Positions 21,442 to 30,991 of a stretch of 64,000 nt of DNA are shown piece by piece. Origin of the DNA: Mycolicibacterium phocaicum (GTDB taxonomy: Bacteria; Actinomycetota; Actinomycetes; Mycobacteriales; Mycobacteriaceae). Numbering within the stretch: position 1 is the stretch's first letter; every line of letters starts with the position of its first letter. The position numbers and the translations under genes were made by a program. The notes beneath the pieces are model-generated. The model was not told the origin of the DNA. It did no database searches and worked only from the letters and a program-made list of their open reading frames with translations. Location of the stretch: the NCBI RefSeq assembly GCF_010731115.1, contig NZ_AP022616.1, forward strand, positions 3,782,001-3,846,000, written 5' to 3'.

Positions 21442-22530
21442 TTACCCCTCGATGAAGGTTTCCAGCTGCTGGCGGGCGAGGTCGTCGGCGACCTGCACCG
21501 GCGGGCTCTTCATCAGGTAGGCCGAGGCCGGCAGGATCGGGCCACCGAGGCCGCGGTCCTTGGCGATCTTGGCGGCGCGCACGGCGTCGATGATGATGCC
21601 GGCCGAGTTGGGGGAGTCCCACACCTCGAGCTTGTACTCCAGGTTCAGCGGCACGTCACCGAAGGCGCGGCCCTCGAGGCGCACGTACGCCCACTTGCGG
21701 TCGTCGAGCCACGCGACGTAGTCCGACGGGCCGATGTGCACGTTCTTGTCGTAGACCTTGTCGGCCAGCGAGCCGGTCAGGTTCGAGGTGACGGCCTGCG
21801 TCTTCGAGACCTTCTTGGACTCCAGGCGCTCGCGCTCGAGCATGTTCTTGAAGTCCATGTTGCCGCCGACGTTCAGCTGGTAGGTGCGGTCCAGCGTGAC
21901 GCCGCGGTCCTCGAACAGCTTGGCCATCACGCGGTGGGTGATGGTGGCGCCGACCTGGCTCTTGATGTCGTCACCGACGATCGGCACGCCGGCGTCCTCG
22001 AACTTCTTGGCCCACACCGGGTCCGAAGCGATGAACACGGGCAGGGCGTTGACGAACGCGACCTTGGCGTCGATGGCGCACTGGGCGTAGAACTTGTCGG
22101 CCTCTTCGGAGCCGACGGGCAGGTAGGAGACCAGGACGTCGACCTTCGCGTCCCTGAGGGCCTTGACCACGTCGACGGGCTCGGCGTCGGAGACCTCGAT
22201 GGTGTCGGCGTAGTACTTGCCGATGCCGTCCAGGGTCGGGCCGCGCTGCACGATGACGTCGGTCGGCGGCACGTCGGCGATCTTGATGGTGTTGTTCTCG
22301 GAGGCGCCGATGGCCTCGGAGAGGTCGAAGCCGACCTTCTTGGCGTCCACGTCGAACGCGGCGACGAACTTCACGTCGCGCACGTGGTACTGCCCGAACT
22401 TGACGTGCATCAGGCCCGGGACGGTCGAACTCTCGTCGGCGTCCTGGTAGTACTGCACGCCCTGGACGAGCGACGCCGCGCAGTTGCCTACGCCGACGAT
22501 TGCGACGCGAACCTCGTTCGACTCAGACAT
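21442..22530 (-). CDS. ino1: inositol-3-phosphate synthase
   Basis: A 362-residue NAD-dependent synthase making 1L-myo-inositol 1-phosphate from glucose 6-phosphate, the first step toward phosphatidylinositol, PIMs, LAM and mycothiol. Landmarks are [19 protein letters not shown] (NAD binding), [40 protein letters not shown] and [12 protein letters not shown]. The length fits actinobacterial Ino1 (Rv0046c). The PadR regulator gene lies just upstream on the same strand, 54 nt away, as in other mycobacteria. Confidence 0.97.
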   Translation of the reverse strand: MSESNEVRVAIVGVGNCAASLVQGVQYYQDADESSTVPGLMHVKFGQYHVRDVKFVAAFDVDAKKVGFDLSEAIGASENNTIKIADVPPTDVIVQRGPTLDGIGKYYADTIEVSDAEPVDVVKALRDAKVDVLVSYLPVGSEEADKFYAQCAIDAKVAFVNALPVFIASDPVWAKKFEDAGVPIVGDDIKSQVGATITHRVMAKLFEDRGVTLDRTYQLNVGGNMDFKNMLERERLESKKVSKTQAVTSNLTGSLADKVYDKNVHIGPSDYVAWLDDRKWAYVRLEGRAFGDVPLNLEYKLEVWDSPNSAGIIIDAVRAAKIAKDRGLGGPILPASAYLMKSPPVQVADDLARQQLETFIEG

Positions 22531-22584
22531 GTGACGGTCTCCTTTTCCTACTCTTTCAGTGCATTCACCCGGGGGCGCGTGCGC

Positions 22585-23157
22585 TCAGGTTTGGTCGGCG
22601 TGGCCTTGTGACGGCGGCACCGTCGGTCCGGCAGTTGCCACGCGTTCGGCAGCAATCAGCTCGTTGAGCCATTTCACTTCGCGCTCACTGGACTCGAGCC
22701 CGAGCTGATGCAGCTGCCGGGTGTAGCGGTCGAGTGAACTGCTGGCCCGTGCGATCGCCTCGCGCAGACCTTCGCGACGTTCCTCGACCTGACGCCGCCG
22801 ACCTTCCAGGATTCGCATCCTGGCCTCGGCGGGAGTCCGGTTGAAGAACGCCAAGTGCACACCGAATCCGTCATCGGTGTAGTTCTGGGGGCCGGTGTCG
22901 GCGACGAGTTCGGTGAACCGTTGCTTGCCGGCGTCGGTGAGTTGGTAGACGCGACGGGCGCGACGCACCTTCGTCGCACCGAGCGGTGCCGCGTCTTCGA
23001 CGATCAGGCCGTCGGCCTGCATGCGACGCAGCGCCGGGTACAGCGAGCCGTACGAGAACGCCCGGAACGCGCCGAGCAGTCCGGTCAGCCGTTTGCGCAG
23101 CTCATAGCCGTGCATGGGGGACTCCAGCAGAAGCCCCAGGATGGCCAGCTCCAGCAC
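22585..23157 (-). CDS. PadR family transcriptional regulator (Rv0047c-like)
   Basis: About 190 residues. The N-terminal winged helix starts VLELAILGLLLESPMHGYEL and continues FSYGSLYPALRRMQADGLIV, classic PadR. The C-terminal helices (ARMRILEGRRRQVEERREGL) form the PadR dimerisation domain. The GTG at 23157 is chosen because GGAGGTG sits 5 nt upstream of it and mycobacterial homologues begin at this residue; upstream in-frame starts exist at 23175 and 23193. Co-directional with and adjacent to ino1, suggesting co-regulation. A dyad at 23231-23243 may be its operator. Confidence 0.88.
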   Translation of the reverse strand: MLELAILGLLLESPMHGYELRKRLTGLLGAFRAFSYGSLYPALRRMQADGLIVEDAAPLGATKVRRARRVYQLTDAGKQRFTELVADTGPQNYTDDGFGVHLAFFNRTPAEARMRILEGRRRQVEERREGLREAIARASSSLDRYTRQLHQLGLESSEREVKWLNELIAAERVATAGPTVPPSQGHADQT

Positions 23158-23230
23158 AGTGTCACCTCCCGACATGAATTGACGGACTCGCATATTGAGC
23201 GCTAGGACGCTTCAACACCTCGCGCCATAG

Positions 23231-23243
23231 TATCGCGCCGATA
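23231..23243. promoter_or_regulatory. dyad upstream of padR (candidate autoregulatory operator)
   Basis: TATCGCGCCGATA is a perfect 5-3-5 dyad 74-86 nt upstream of the padR start, followed by an AT-rich ATATATAC. PadR proteins commonly bind dyads near their own promoters. This is positional inference only. Confidence 0.35.
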
Positions 23244-23323
23244 TATACGCGGCCAATCGACGCCGCATACGGAGATGAACGGCGCTGGATGCGGCCGTCA
23301 ACACCGGCCGAACAGGGGGCGAA

Positions 23324-24178
23324 TCAGCCGGGGTAGTTGATGCGCTTGGTATTGCCTTCGGGATCCATCTCGATGTAGCCGCTGTTGTTGAACTTCCCGG
23401 ATACATAGATCGAGATCGCGACGGTGTCCGGCGGGGCGGTGGTGTCCTTGCTGGCCTTGAAGATCAGGTAGACGGTGTTGATCTCGTTACGCTTGATGCC
23501 CAGCGTCTCGGGCGCGCCGTGCAGGATTCCGGTGATCTTCTCGAAGTTGAACTTCCCGAGGTCGACGACGCGTTCGTCACTGCTCACCGTCGTGGTGTCG
23601 GGGTCGTCCCAGCCGCCGCGGTAGTCGTACCGCAGCACCCGGCGGGGTTCGCCCGGGTCGGGGCGCTCGAGGATCGCGTAGTCCGGGTAGATGGTCAGCT
23701 CGTAGCCGGTGGTATCGCCGAACTTCTTCTTCATCTGGGTGAACAGTCCGGTCAGCCCGCCGAGCGACTGCAGCTGGCGCGGCGGGGTGAGCACCACGGG
23801 AGCGACGCCGTCGGGCTTGGCACCCGGGTCTTCGGCGGCAGTCAGCGGGGACTGGCCGGGCGCGGCGTAGAAGCCCCAGCCGATGGCGATACCGACCACG
23901 AGCATCACCGCGGCGCCGGCGGCCAGGATGCCCCAGCCGGTCGACCGCACCGCGCGGCCCGCGCCGGTCTTCAACGGCGGCAGTTTGACCGACGAGTTCG
24001 CGGTCTGCAGATCGGTTACCAGCGAGCGCAGTTCGCCGAGCGTGACGGCCCGGGTCGCCGCCGCGACGCGCTGCCGGTGCTCCTCGGCGGACAGCTGGCC
24101 GTCGGCCAGTGCCGTGTCCAGGATCTGGCAGGTGTCGTTGCGGTCGCTGTCTTTCGCCCGGGTCGCTGCGGTGGCCAC
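23324..24178 (-). CDS. DUF1707 domain membrane protein (Rv0048c-like)
   Basis: A 284-residue protein. Residues about 10-60 form a DUF1707 SHOCT-like helical domain (ALADGQLSAEEHRQRVAAAT and TLGELRSLVTDLQ). One transmembrane segment follows at about 80-105 (WGILAAGAAVMLVVGIAIGW), then an extracytoplasmic domain ending GNTKRINYPG. Matches Rv0048c in layout and place. Function unknown; DUF1707 proteins are often linked to cell division or envelope signalling in actinobacteria. Confidence 0.8.
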   Translation of the reverse strand: MATAATRAKDSDRNDTCQILDTALADGQLSAEEHRQRVAAATRAVTLGELRSLVTDLQTANSSVKLPPLKTGAGRAVRSTGWGILAAGAAVMLVVGIAIGWGFYAAPGQSPLTAAEDPGAKPDGVAPVVLTPPRQLQSLGGLTGLFTQMKKKFGDTTGYELTIYPDYAILERPDPGEPRRVLRYDYRGGWDDPDTTTVSSDERVVDLGKFNFEKITGILHGAPETLGIKRNEINTVYLIFKASKDTTAPPDTVAISIYVSGKFNNSGYIEMDPEGNTKRINYPG

Positions 24179-24322
24179 CGGGAAAGCGTAAAGGTCAGGT
24201 GGTGCGCGCGCGTGAGCCCGGCCACAAGCCGTTTACCGCTGCACCTATCGAGCCGGCTACAACCCGGCTACATGCGCGCCATCACGCGTCGGCGCTCAGG
24301 TGCCCGACGTACTCTGGTCAAC

Positions 24323-24754
24323 GTGCGATTGCAGCGGCAGGTGGTCGACTATGCGCTCCGGCGCAGGTCGCTGCTGGCCGAGGTCTACTCGGGCCGTACC
24401 GGCGTCACCGAGGTGTGTGACGCCAACCCCTACCTGCTGCGCGCAGCAAAATTTCATGGTCGTACCAGTTCGGTGATGTGCCCGATCTGCCGGAAAGAAC
24501 CGCTGACATTGGTGTCGTGGGTCTTCGGTGATCATCTCGGAGCGGTGTCGGGTTCGGCCCGCAGCACCGAAGAGCTCGTCCTGCTGGCGGCCAAATTCGA
24601 CGAATTCGCGGTTCACGTGGTGGAGGTATGCCGCACTTGCAGTTGGAATCATTTGGTCAAGTCATATGTATTAGGGACGCCGAGTCCCCCGAAGGCGGCG
24701 AAGCCTCGTGGCACCCGCGCGGCGCGCTCGAAAGCGCGCACCGCCAGTGAGTGA
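24323..24754 (+). CDS. DUF5318 protein (Rv0049-like)
   Basis: A 143-residue protein. Similarity to mycobacterial Rv0049 starts at the GTG at 24323 (LQRQVVDYALRRRSLLAEVY). Four Cys are arranged as CPICRK and CRTCSWNH, a likely zinc ribbon, with the C-terminal GTRAARSKARTASE basic tail. The stop lies within the first codons of ponA1, so the two are translationally coupled, as in M. tuberculosis. Function unknown. Confidence 0.85.
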   Translation: MRLQRQVVDYALRRRSLLAEVYSGRTGVTEVCDANPYLLRAAKFHGRTSSVMCPICRKEPLTLVSWVFGDHLGAVSGSARSTEELVLLAAKFDEFAVHVVEVCRTCSWNHLVKSYVLGTPSPPKAAKPRGTRAARSKARTASE

Positions 24755-27227
24755 CGGAATGAGTGGGGCTGGGCGCCACAGCCGATCGGACAACGACGCG
24801 ACCAGAGGACCGGGCGCCGGCGCTCCGCAAGGACGCCCCGGACCCGTGCCGCCGGACGACCGGCGCACCATGATCCTGCCGCCCGTCGGCAAGGCCGACG
24901 ATGCGCGGCTGCGGGATCCGATCGACGCCGTGAAGGCAGCGCTCGACGGCACCAAGCGGCCGGGCCAGGCTCCGGTCGGCATGGGCGCGGGCATGAACCC
25001 GCCACCGAAGTCGCCGCCTCCGCCGCCCCCGCGGACCGGCGGCGGAAGTGGTGGTAACTCCGGCGGTCCGAAGTTGCCGCAGTTCAAGTGGAACTGGAAG
25101 GTGTTCCGCCGGCTCTGTTACGCGGGCGCCGTGGTGTTGTTGGTGCTGCCGATCGTCACGTTCGCGATGGCGTACCTCATCGTCGACATCCCCAAGCCGG
25201 GCGACATCCGGACCAACCAGGTGTCGACCATCCTGGCCAGCGACGGTAGCGAGCTCGCGAAGTTCGTGCCGCCGGAAGGCAACCGCGTCGATGTCAACAT
25301 CGACCAGATCCCGGTGCACGTCCGCAACGCGGTGATGGCCGCCGAGGACCGGGACTTCTACACCAACCCGGGCTTCTCGTTCTCCGGCTTCGCGCGGGCG
25401 TTCAAGAACAACATCTTCGGTGGTGACCTGCAGGGCGGGTCGACCATCACGCAGCAGTACGTGAAGAACGCGTTGGTCGGTGACGCCCGCTCCGGCGTGG
25501 GCGGCTTGGTCCGTAAGGCCAAGGAGCTGGTGATCGCCACCAAGATGTCGCGGCAGTGGTCGAAAGACGAAGTGCTGCAGTCGTACCTGAACATCATCTA
25601 TTTCGGCCGCGGCACCTACGGCATCGGCGCGGCGTCGAAGGCGTACTTCGGCAAGCCAGTCGAGCAGCTCGACGTGGCCGAGGGCGCGCTGCTCGCGGCA
25701 CTGATCCAGCGGCCGTCGACCCTGGATCCGGCCGTCGACCCGGAAGGCGCCGCCGAGCGCTGGAACTGGGTGCTCGACGGCATGGTGACCATGGGCGCGC
25801 TGTCCAAGGAGGACCGCGCACAGCAGAAGTTCCCGGCCACGGTGCCGCCCGAGCAGGCGCGCCAGGCGAACCAGACCGAAGGACCCAACGGACTGATCCA
25901 GCGGCAGGTGATGAAGGAGCTGCAGAGCATCTTCAACATCAACGAGCAGGCGCTGAACACCGAGGGGCTGCAGGTCACCACGACCATCGATCCGAAGGCA
26001 CAGTCGGCGGCCGAGGATGCGGTGTCGAAGTACCTGGACGGCCAGGCCGATGACATGCGCGCGGCGGTGGTGTCGGTCGACCCGCACACCGGCGGTATCA
26101 AGGCCTACTACGGCGGCTCCGACGCCAACGGCTTCGACTTCGCGCAGGCCGGTCTGCCGACGGGTTCGTCGTTCAAGGTCTTCGCGCTGGTGGCGGCCCT
26201 CGAGCAGGGCATCGGGCTGGGGTACCAGATCGACAGCTCGCCGGTGACGGTCAACGGCATCAACATCACCAACGTCGAGGGCGAGGGCTGCGGCACCTGC
26301 AGCATCGCCGAAGCGCTCAAGCGGTCGCTGAACACCAGCTATTACCGGTTGATGCTCAAGCTCAAGCACGGCGCGCAGGACGTCGCCGACGCCGCGCACA
26401 AGGCGGGTGTCGCCGACAGCTTCCCGGGCGTCGAGCACACGCTGTCCGAGGACGGCAAGGGCGGCCCGCCGAACAACGGCGTCGTGCTCGGTCAGTACCA
26501 GAGCCGTGCGCTGGACATGGCGTCGGCGTACGCGACGCTCGCGGCGTCCGGCGAGTACCACAAGCCGCATTTCGTGCAGAAGGTCGTCAACGGCGACGGA
26601 CAGGTGCTGTTCGACGCGGCATCCCAGGACAACTCGGGTGAGCAGCGGATCCCGAAGGCCGTCGCCGACAATGCGACCTCGGCGATGCAGCCCATCGCCG
26701 GATACTCGCGCGGCCACAATCTGGCCGGTGGGCGGCCGTCGGCCGCCAAGACAGGCACAGTTCAGCTGGGTGACACCGGCGCCAACCGCGACGCGTGGAT
26801 GGTCGGCTACACGCCGTCGCTGTCCACCGCGGTGTGGGTCGGTACGACGAACGGGACGCAGCCGCTGGTGAACAAGGGCGGCGGGCCGGTGTACGGCTCG
26901 GGCCTGCCGTCGGACATCTGGAAATCCACGATGGACGGCGCGCTGAAGGGCACCGACAACGAGTCGTTCCCGAAGCCGACGGCCATCGGTGGCTACGCGG
27001 GCGTGCCGCAGGCACCGGTGATCAAGCCGCCGGCGCCCGATGACCCCCAGGCGCCCATGCCGGGCGCGCCGTCGGAGACGGTGGTCCAGCCGACGCTAGT
27101 CATCGCGCCGGGCATCACGATCCCGTTCGGGCCGCCGACCACGATGCAGGTTGCCCCGCACCAGGATGCGCCGCCGCCTCCGGCCGGTGGCGACCCGAAC
27201 CAGCCTGGCCCCCCGCCGCCGCCGTGA
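24747..27227 (+). CDS. ponA1: bifunctional penicillin-binding protein PonA1
   Basis: An 826-residue class A PBP that polymerises and cross-links peptidoglycan at the growing poles. An N-terminal Pro-rich cytoplasmic tail leads to one membrane helix (VVLLVLPIVTFAMAYLIVDI), the GT51 domain (AVMAAEDRDFYTNPGF; GGSTITQQYVKNAL), the transpeptidase domain with SxxK in GSSFKVF, SxN in KRSLNTS and KTG in AAKTGTV, and a Pro-rich C-terminus. The GTG at 24747 overlaps the upstream stop; an ATG at 24759 is an alternative start. The membrane-glycosyltransferase gene overlaps its end by 4 nt. Confidence 0.93.
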   Translation: MSDGMSGAGRHSRSDNDATRGPGAGAPQGRPGPVPPDDRRTMILPPVGKADDARLRDPIDAVKAALDGTKRPGQAPVGMGAGMNPPPKSPPPPPPRTGGGSGGNSGGPKLPQFKWNWKVFRRLCYAGAVVLLVLPIVTFAMAYLIVDIPKPGDIRTNQVSTILASDGSELAKFVPPEGNRVDVNIDQIPVHVRNAVMAAEDRDFYTNPGFSFSGFARAFKNNIFGGDLQGGSTITQQYVKNALVGDARSGVGGLVRKAKELVIATKMSRQWSKDEVLQSYLNIIYFGRGTYGIGAASKAYFGKPVEQLDVAEGALLAALIQRPSTLDPAVDPEGAAERWNWVLDGMVTMGALSKEDRAQQKFPATVPPEQARQANQTEGPNGLIQRQVMKELQSIFNINEQALNTEGLQVTTTIDPKAQSAAEDAVSKYLDGQADDMRAAVVSVDPHTGGIKAYYGGSDANGFDFAQAGLPTGSSFKVFALVAALEQGIGLGYQIDSSPVTVNGINITNVEGEGCGTCSIAEALKRSLNTSYYRLMLKLKHGAQDVADAAHKAGVADSFPGVEHTLSEDGKGGPPNNGVVLGQYQSRALDMASAYATLAASGEYHKPHFVQKVVNGDGQVLFDAASQDNSGEQRIPKAVADNATSAMQPIAGYSRGHNLAGGRPSAAKTGTVQLGDTGANRDAWMVGYTPSLSTAVWVGTTNGTQPLVNKGGGPVYGSGLPSDIWKSTMDGALKGTDNESFPKPTAIGGYAGVPQAPVIKPPAPDDPQAPMPGAPSETVVQPTLVIAPGITIPFGPPTTMQVAPHQDAPPPPAGGDPNQPGPPPPP

Positions 27228-28873
27228 CGGTCGACGAACCAGACGAGTCCGGCGTCCCGACGGTCTCGCCGGCCCGCTTGGCCCGGGACCTGCGCAGCGC
27301 CGACGATCGGGACCTGCCCAGCCGGACCGACGTGATGGGTGCGGCGCTGTCCGGGGTCGTGGGCGGGCCGGTGGGCCGGCACGCCATGATCGGCCGGGCG
27401 CCGTTCCTCACACCGTTCCGGGTGATGCTGATCATCGCGCTGGTCTTCCTCGGGCTGGGCTACACCACCAAGGCACCGTGCCTGGTGACGACGGGCACGG
27501 GCACCGCCGATCAGCGCGTCGCCAACTGGCAGAACCAGCGCGCCTACTACGAGTTCTGCTACTCGGACACCGTGCCGCTGTACACCGCGGAGCTGCTGAA
27601 CCTGGGCAAGTTCCCGTACAAGTCCAGCTGGATCGAAACCGACAGCGCGCAGAAACCCCGCGTCCAGTACGACGGCACCCGCGCGATCCGCTACATGGAG
27701 TATCCGGTGCTGACCGGCATGTACCAGTACGCGTCCATGTCGGTGGCCAAGACGTACACGGCGCTGTCCAAGCTGGTCCGGATGCCGGTGGTCGCCGAGG
27801 TGATCATGTTCTTCAACATCTCGGCGTTCGGGCTCGCGCTGGCCTGGATGGCCACCGTGTGGGCGACCATGCGAATGTCCGGCCGGCGGCCGTGGGACGC
27901 CGCCGTGGTGGCCGGATCGCCGATCCTGATCTTCCAGGCGTTCACCAACTTCGACGCGCTCGCGACCGCATGTGCGGCCGGCGCCATGCTCGCCTGGTCT
28001 CGCCGAAAACCGGTGGTGGCCGGACTGCTGATCGGCGTTGGGGTTGCCCTCAAGCTGTATCCGCTGCTGTTGCTGATCCCGCTGGCGATGCTGGCGGTGC
28101 GGACCGGCAAGTGGCGGCCGGTGGCCAAGACGGCGATCACCGCGCTGGTCACGTGGATCGCGGTGAACCTGCCGATCATGGTGATGTTCCCGCGCGGGTG
28201 GTCCGAGTTCTTCCGGCTCAACACCCGGCGCGGCGACGACATGGACTCGCTCTACAACGTCGTGAAGTCCTTCACCGGCTGGGGCGGGTTCGACACCAAC
28301 CTCGGTTTCTGGGAGCCGCCGACGGTCCTCAACACCGTCACCGCGTTGCTGTTCGTCTTGTGTTGTGCGGCAATCGCTTACGTCGCGTGGACGGCGCCGC
28401 AGCGGCCGCGGCTGGCGCAGCTGGCGTTCCTGGTCGTCGCGGCGTTCCTGCTGACCAACAAGGTGTGGAGCCCGCAGTACTCGCTGTGGCTGGTACCGCT
28501 GGCCGCGCTGGCGCTCCCGCATCGCCGAATCTTGTTGGCGTGGATGACCATTGATGCGCTGATCTGGATTCCGCGGATGCTGTACCTGTACGGCGACCCG
28601 AAGCTCGGGCTGCCCGAGCAGTTCTTCACCACCACGGTGCTGCTGCGCGATATCGCGGTGATCGGCCTGTGCGCGTTGGTGATTCGCGCCATCTACCGGC
28701 CGGAGGTGGATCTGGTGCGCTGGGGTGGCCGCGTGGATGATCCGTCCGGCGGCGTGTTCGACGAGGCCGACGACAATCCGCCACGCTGGTTGCCCGCCCG
28801 GCTTCGGCCCCGGCCGATCGCCGTCGCCGAACCCGATCCCGACCCGGAACCGGAGCTTGCGCCCACGGCATAA
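27224..28873 (+). CDS. polytopic membrane protein, probable GT87-type (DUF2029) mannosyltransferase-like (Rv0051-like)
   Basis: A 549-residue protein with about ten membrane segments (FRVMLIIALVFLGLGY, LLIGVGVALKLYPLLLLIPL, LAFLVVAAFLLTNKVW, GVALKLYPL is typical of polyprenyl-phosphate-dependent glycosyltransferases). The C-terminal tail is cytoplasmic and Pro/Glu-rich. GTG start within the ponA1 stop (GTGA), so it is translationally coupled to ponA1, suggesting a cell-envelope role. The donor and acceptor are unknown. Confidence 0.8.
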   Translation: MTVDEPDESGVPTVSPARLARDLRSADDRDLPSRTDVMGAALSGVVGGPVGRHAMIGRAPFLTPFRVMLIIALVFLGLGYTTKAPCLVTTGTGTADQRVANWQNQRAYYEFCYSDTVPLYTAELLNLGKFPYKSSWIETDSAQKPRVQYDGTRAIRYMEYPVLTGMYQYASMSVAKTYTALSKLVRMPVVAEVIMFFNISAFGLALAWMATVWATMRMSGRRPWDAAVVAGSPILIFQAFTNFDALATACAAGAMLAWSRRKPVVAGLLIGVGVALKLYPLLLLIPLAMLAVRTGKWRPVAKTAITALVTWIAVNLPIMVMFPRGWSEFFRLNTRRGDDMDSLYNVVKSFTGWGGFDTNLGFWEPPTVLNTVTALLFVLCCAAIAYVAWTAPQRPRLAQLAFLVVAAFLLTNKVWSPQYSLWLVPLAALALPHRRILLAWMTIDALIWIPRMLYLYGDPKLGLPEQFFTTTVLLRDIAVIGLCALVIRAIYRPEVDLVRWGGRVDDPSGGVFDEADDNPPRWLPARLRPRPIAVAEPDPDPEPELAPTA

Positions 28874-28914
28874 ATGGGCTGCGTTCCCGCGCGCGCGGTG
28901 GCAGGGTCGAGGGC

Positions 28915-29379
28915 GTGACCGACCTGACGTTCTCCGATTCCGTTGTCATCGATTCCGATCCCGAGACCCTCTACGCCCTGGTGTCCGACGTGACCAAGAT
29001 GGGTCAGTGGAGCCCGCAGTGCAAAGCGTGCTGGTGGGAGGACGAGGACGGCGGCCCGGTGGCCGGCGCCTGGTTCAAGGGCCGCAACGAAACCAGTGAC
29101 CGAACCTGGGAGACGCGCAGCCAGGTGGTCGTCGCCGAGCCCGGCCGCGAGTTCTTCTGGGAGGTCAATGGCGGTTGGGTTCGCTGGGGCTTCACGCTGG
29201 ATCCCGCCGACGGTGGCACGCGCCTGACGCAGTCGTGGGAGTTCCTGCCGGCCGGCATCGCGGGCTTCCACGAGCGCTGGTCCGACGACGCCGAGGCGCA
29301 GATCGCGCTCCGGACGAAGTACGCGAAAGAAGGCATCCCGCTGACGCTGGCGGCGATCAAGAAGACGGCCGAGGCCTAG
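28915..29379 (+). CDS. SRPBCC (START/Bet v1-like) family protein
   Basis: A 154-residue protein of the polyketide-cyclase/START fold: DSVVIDSDPETLYALVSDVT, MGQWSPQCKACWW, and the C-terminal helix LRTKYAKEGIPLTLAAIKKT. Such proteins bind hydrophobic ligands; the ligand here is unknown. It starts 42 nt after the membrane protein gene and ends before a convergent-gene hairpin. Confidence 0.83.
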   Translation: MTDLTFSDSVVIDSDPETLYALVSDVTKMGQWSPQCKACWWEDEDGGPVAGAWFKGRNETSDRTWETRSQVVVAEPGREFFWEVNGGWVRWGFTLDPADGGTRLTQSWEFLPAGIAGFHERWSDDAEAQIALRTKYAKEGIPLTLAAIKKTAEA

Positions 29380-29491
29380 GTTCTTTCGCGGTCGCCGCGA
29401 GCGTGCGCACAGACTGCGCAAGTCGGCGGTGCGGCGCGCTGGCTGCACAGTCGCGGCGTACGCCGCTCTCTCCCTTGGCAACTTCGATCTG

Positions 29492-29534
29492 GAGCCGTCA
29501 ACTTGCCTTGACGGTCAATGAAAGTTGACGGCTC
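29492..29534. terminator. hairpin between convergent genes
   Basis: Arms GAGCCGTCAACTT (29492-29504) and AAGTTGACGGCTC (29522-29534) are exact reverse complements over 13 bp with a 17-nt loop that contains a further TTGACGGTCAA half-dyad. It lies between the SRPBCC gene and the convergent membrane paralogue cluster, so a two-way terminator is likely. The remaining 29380-29491 shows no gene. Confidence 0.6.
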
Positions 29535-29570
29535 GGGATCGAACATGTCCAGAGGAGAGCTCTCTCGAAC

Positions 29571-30161
29571 TCAGCCCTGGTACGACGGCGGGTACTGCGG
29601 AAAGTATTGCGGCGCCGCCCGGTTCTGCTCCGCCCTGATCCACGCGGTGGTCGACGGCAGCAATGCCAGGACCATCGTGATGATCGGGAACGCCAGGCCC
29701 AGAAGGGCGCTGACGACACCTTCGGGCGAGTACCAGTCGTCCGATGTCACGGCGGTGGTGAAGACGGAGGTCATCAGGTTGCTCACGATGGCCACCGCAC
29801 AGCCACTGACCACGAGCCACCGGCCGAGCATCTTGCGCCGGAAGAGCAGCACTGCGCCGGCGATGAGCAACACGCTCAGCAGCGTGCCCAGCACGAGCGC
29901 GATGATCACCACGGCGACCAGTCCGATGGCCAGAACGCCGAAGATGCTGTCGAGGAATTCGACATCAGAGCGGTCGAAGTTGCTGCCGATCGATGCGATG
30001 ACGATCAAGAAGAACAGCGAGACCGCGGTGATGCCGAGGCTGAGCAATCCGCCCAGCGCCGCCAGCACGCCGGCGGTGATCGCGGTGCCGCCGCTCGGCT
30101 GGGCTGGTGCCGCCGGCGGGACGGGGTAGGCGCCTGGCTGCGGGTACTGCGGATATGTCAT
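29571..30161 (-). CDS. Pro/Tyr-rich membrane protein, tandem paralogue 1
   Basis: A 196-residue protein starting MTYPQYPQPGAYPVPPAAPA, then four hydrophobic segments (ITAGVLAALGGLLSLGITAV, LSVLLIAGAVLLF, and others), and ending AAPQYFPQYPPSYQG. The Tyr/Pro-rich N-terminus and the APQYFPxYPP end are shared with the two genes upstream (30191-30838 and 30992-31627), so the three arose by tandem duplication. The ATG at 30161 starts exactly at the shared motif. Function unknown. Confidence 0.75.
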   Translation of the reverse strand: MTYPQYPQPGAYPVPPAAPAQPSGGTAITAGVLAALGGLLSLGITAVSLFFLIVIASIGSNFDRSDVEFLDSIFGVLAIGLVAVVIIALVLGTLLSVLLIAGAVLLFRRKMLGRWLVVSGCAVAIVSNLMTSVFTTAVTSDDWYSPEGVVSALLGLAFPIITMVLALLPSTTAWIRAEQNRAAPQYFPQYPPSYQG

Positions 30162-30190
30162 GTGTTCCCTTTGACGCCGGCTTGATCCAT

Positions 30191-30838
30191 TTAGCCCTGA
30201 TGCGGCGGGTAGGGCGGAAAGTATTGCGGCGCAACGGGAGTGCGCTTGGCCTGAAGCCACGCGACGGTTGAAGGCCGAAGGGTCAACACGAGAGTCAAGA
30301 TCGGGAAAGCGAGCGCCGGGACTCCAAACCTAGGGCCGCCCTCGTACTCGGAGATGGCGTTGTGTAGTCCATAGCTGATGACGGTCCCGGCCATGACCAG
30401 TACGCATCCGGCGACAATCAGCCAGCGCCCGGGCATCTTGCGCATGAGCAACATCGTCGCGCCGGCCAAGAGCAGTAAGGCCGCGACGACACCTGACAAG
30501 CAGAACATGACCGCGAGGGCATAGGTCCCACCGGGGAATGCGGCGGCGGACTCGCTCCTGACCCTGGCGATCGACGACAAGCCAGACAGGCCCATTCCGC
30601 CGTTGGCCAGTGCACCCAGAATCGACAGGACTGCCGCGCTGACCGCCGTGCCGCCACTTGGCGGGGCCGATGGCACAGGCGGATACCCGCCGGGAAACCC
30701 ACCGGGATAGCCGCCCGGCTGTGGGTAGCCCTGCTGGTAGACCGGCTGGGCCGGATAGCCCTGCGGATACCCCGGCTGCTCGGGATACCCGGGCTGCCCC
30801 GGAAACCCTTGGCCGTACGGCCCCTGCGGATACGTCAT
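30191..30838 (-). CDS. Tyr/Gly/Pro-rich membrane protein, tandem paralogue 2
   Basis: A 215-residue protein. The N-terminal 60 residues are a low-complexity [19 protein letters not shown] repeat, followed by about four membrane segments ([40 protein letters not shown]) and the shared end [16 protein letters not shown]. It has the shared GRWLIVAGC motif of the cluster. No catalytic motif is visible; a membrane scaffold or stress role is a guess. Confidence 0.75.
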   Translation of the reverse strand: MTYPQGPYGQGFPGQPGYPEQPGYPQGYPAQPVYQQGYPQPGGYPGGFPGGYPPVPSAPPSGGTAVSAAVLSILGALANGGMGLSGLSSIARVRSESAAAFPGGTYALAVMFCLSGVVAALLLLAGATMLLMRKMPGRWLIVAGCVLVMAGTVISYGLHNAISEYEGGPRFGVPALAFPILTLVLTLRPSTVAWLQAKRTPVAPQYFPPYPPHQG

Positions 30839-30991
30839 GCGTCCCCCTCGCTGGCAAACGGTGAAGCCAGCCTATCGGCGGGCCGCGTATACCGGGGTCG
30901 CAGAAGGCTTTTGCATCGACTGCGAACTGACGCCGCGAAAGCTCCCGAGCCATCGTGTGCGTGGATTCGCAGTGAACGCCGGCCGCCCACC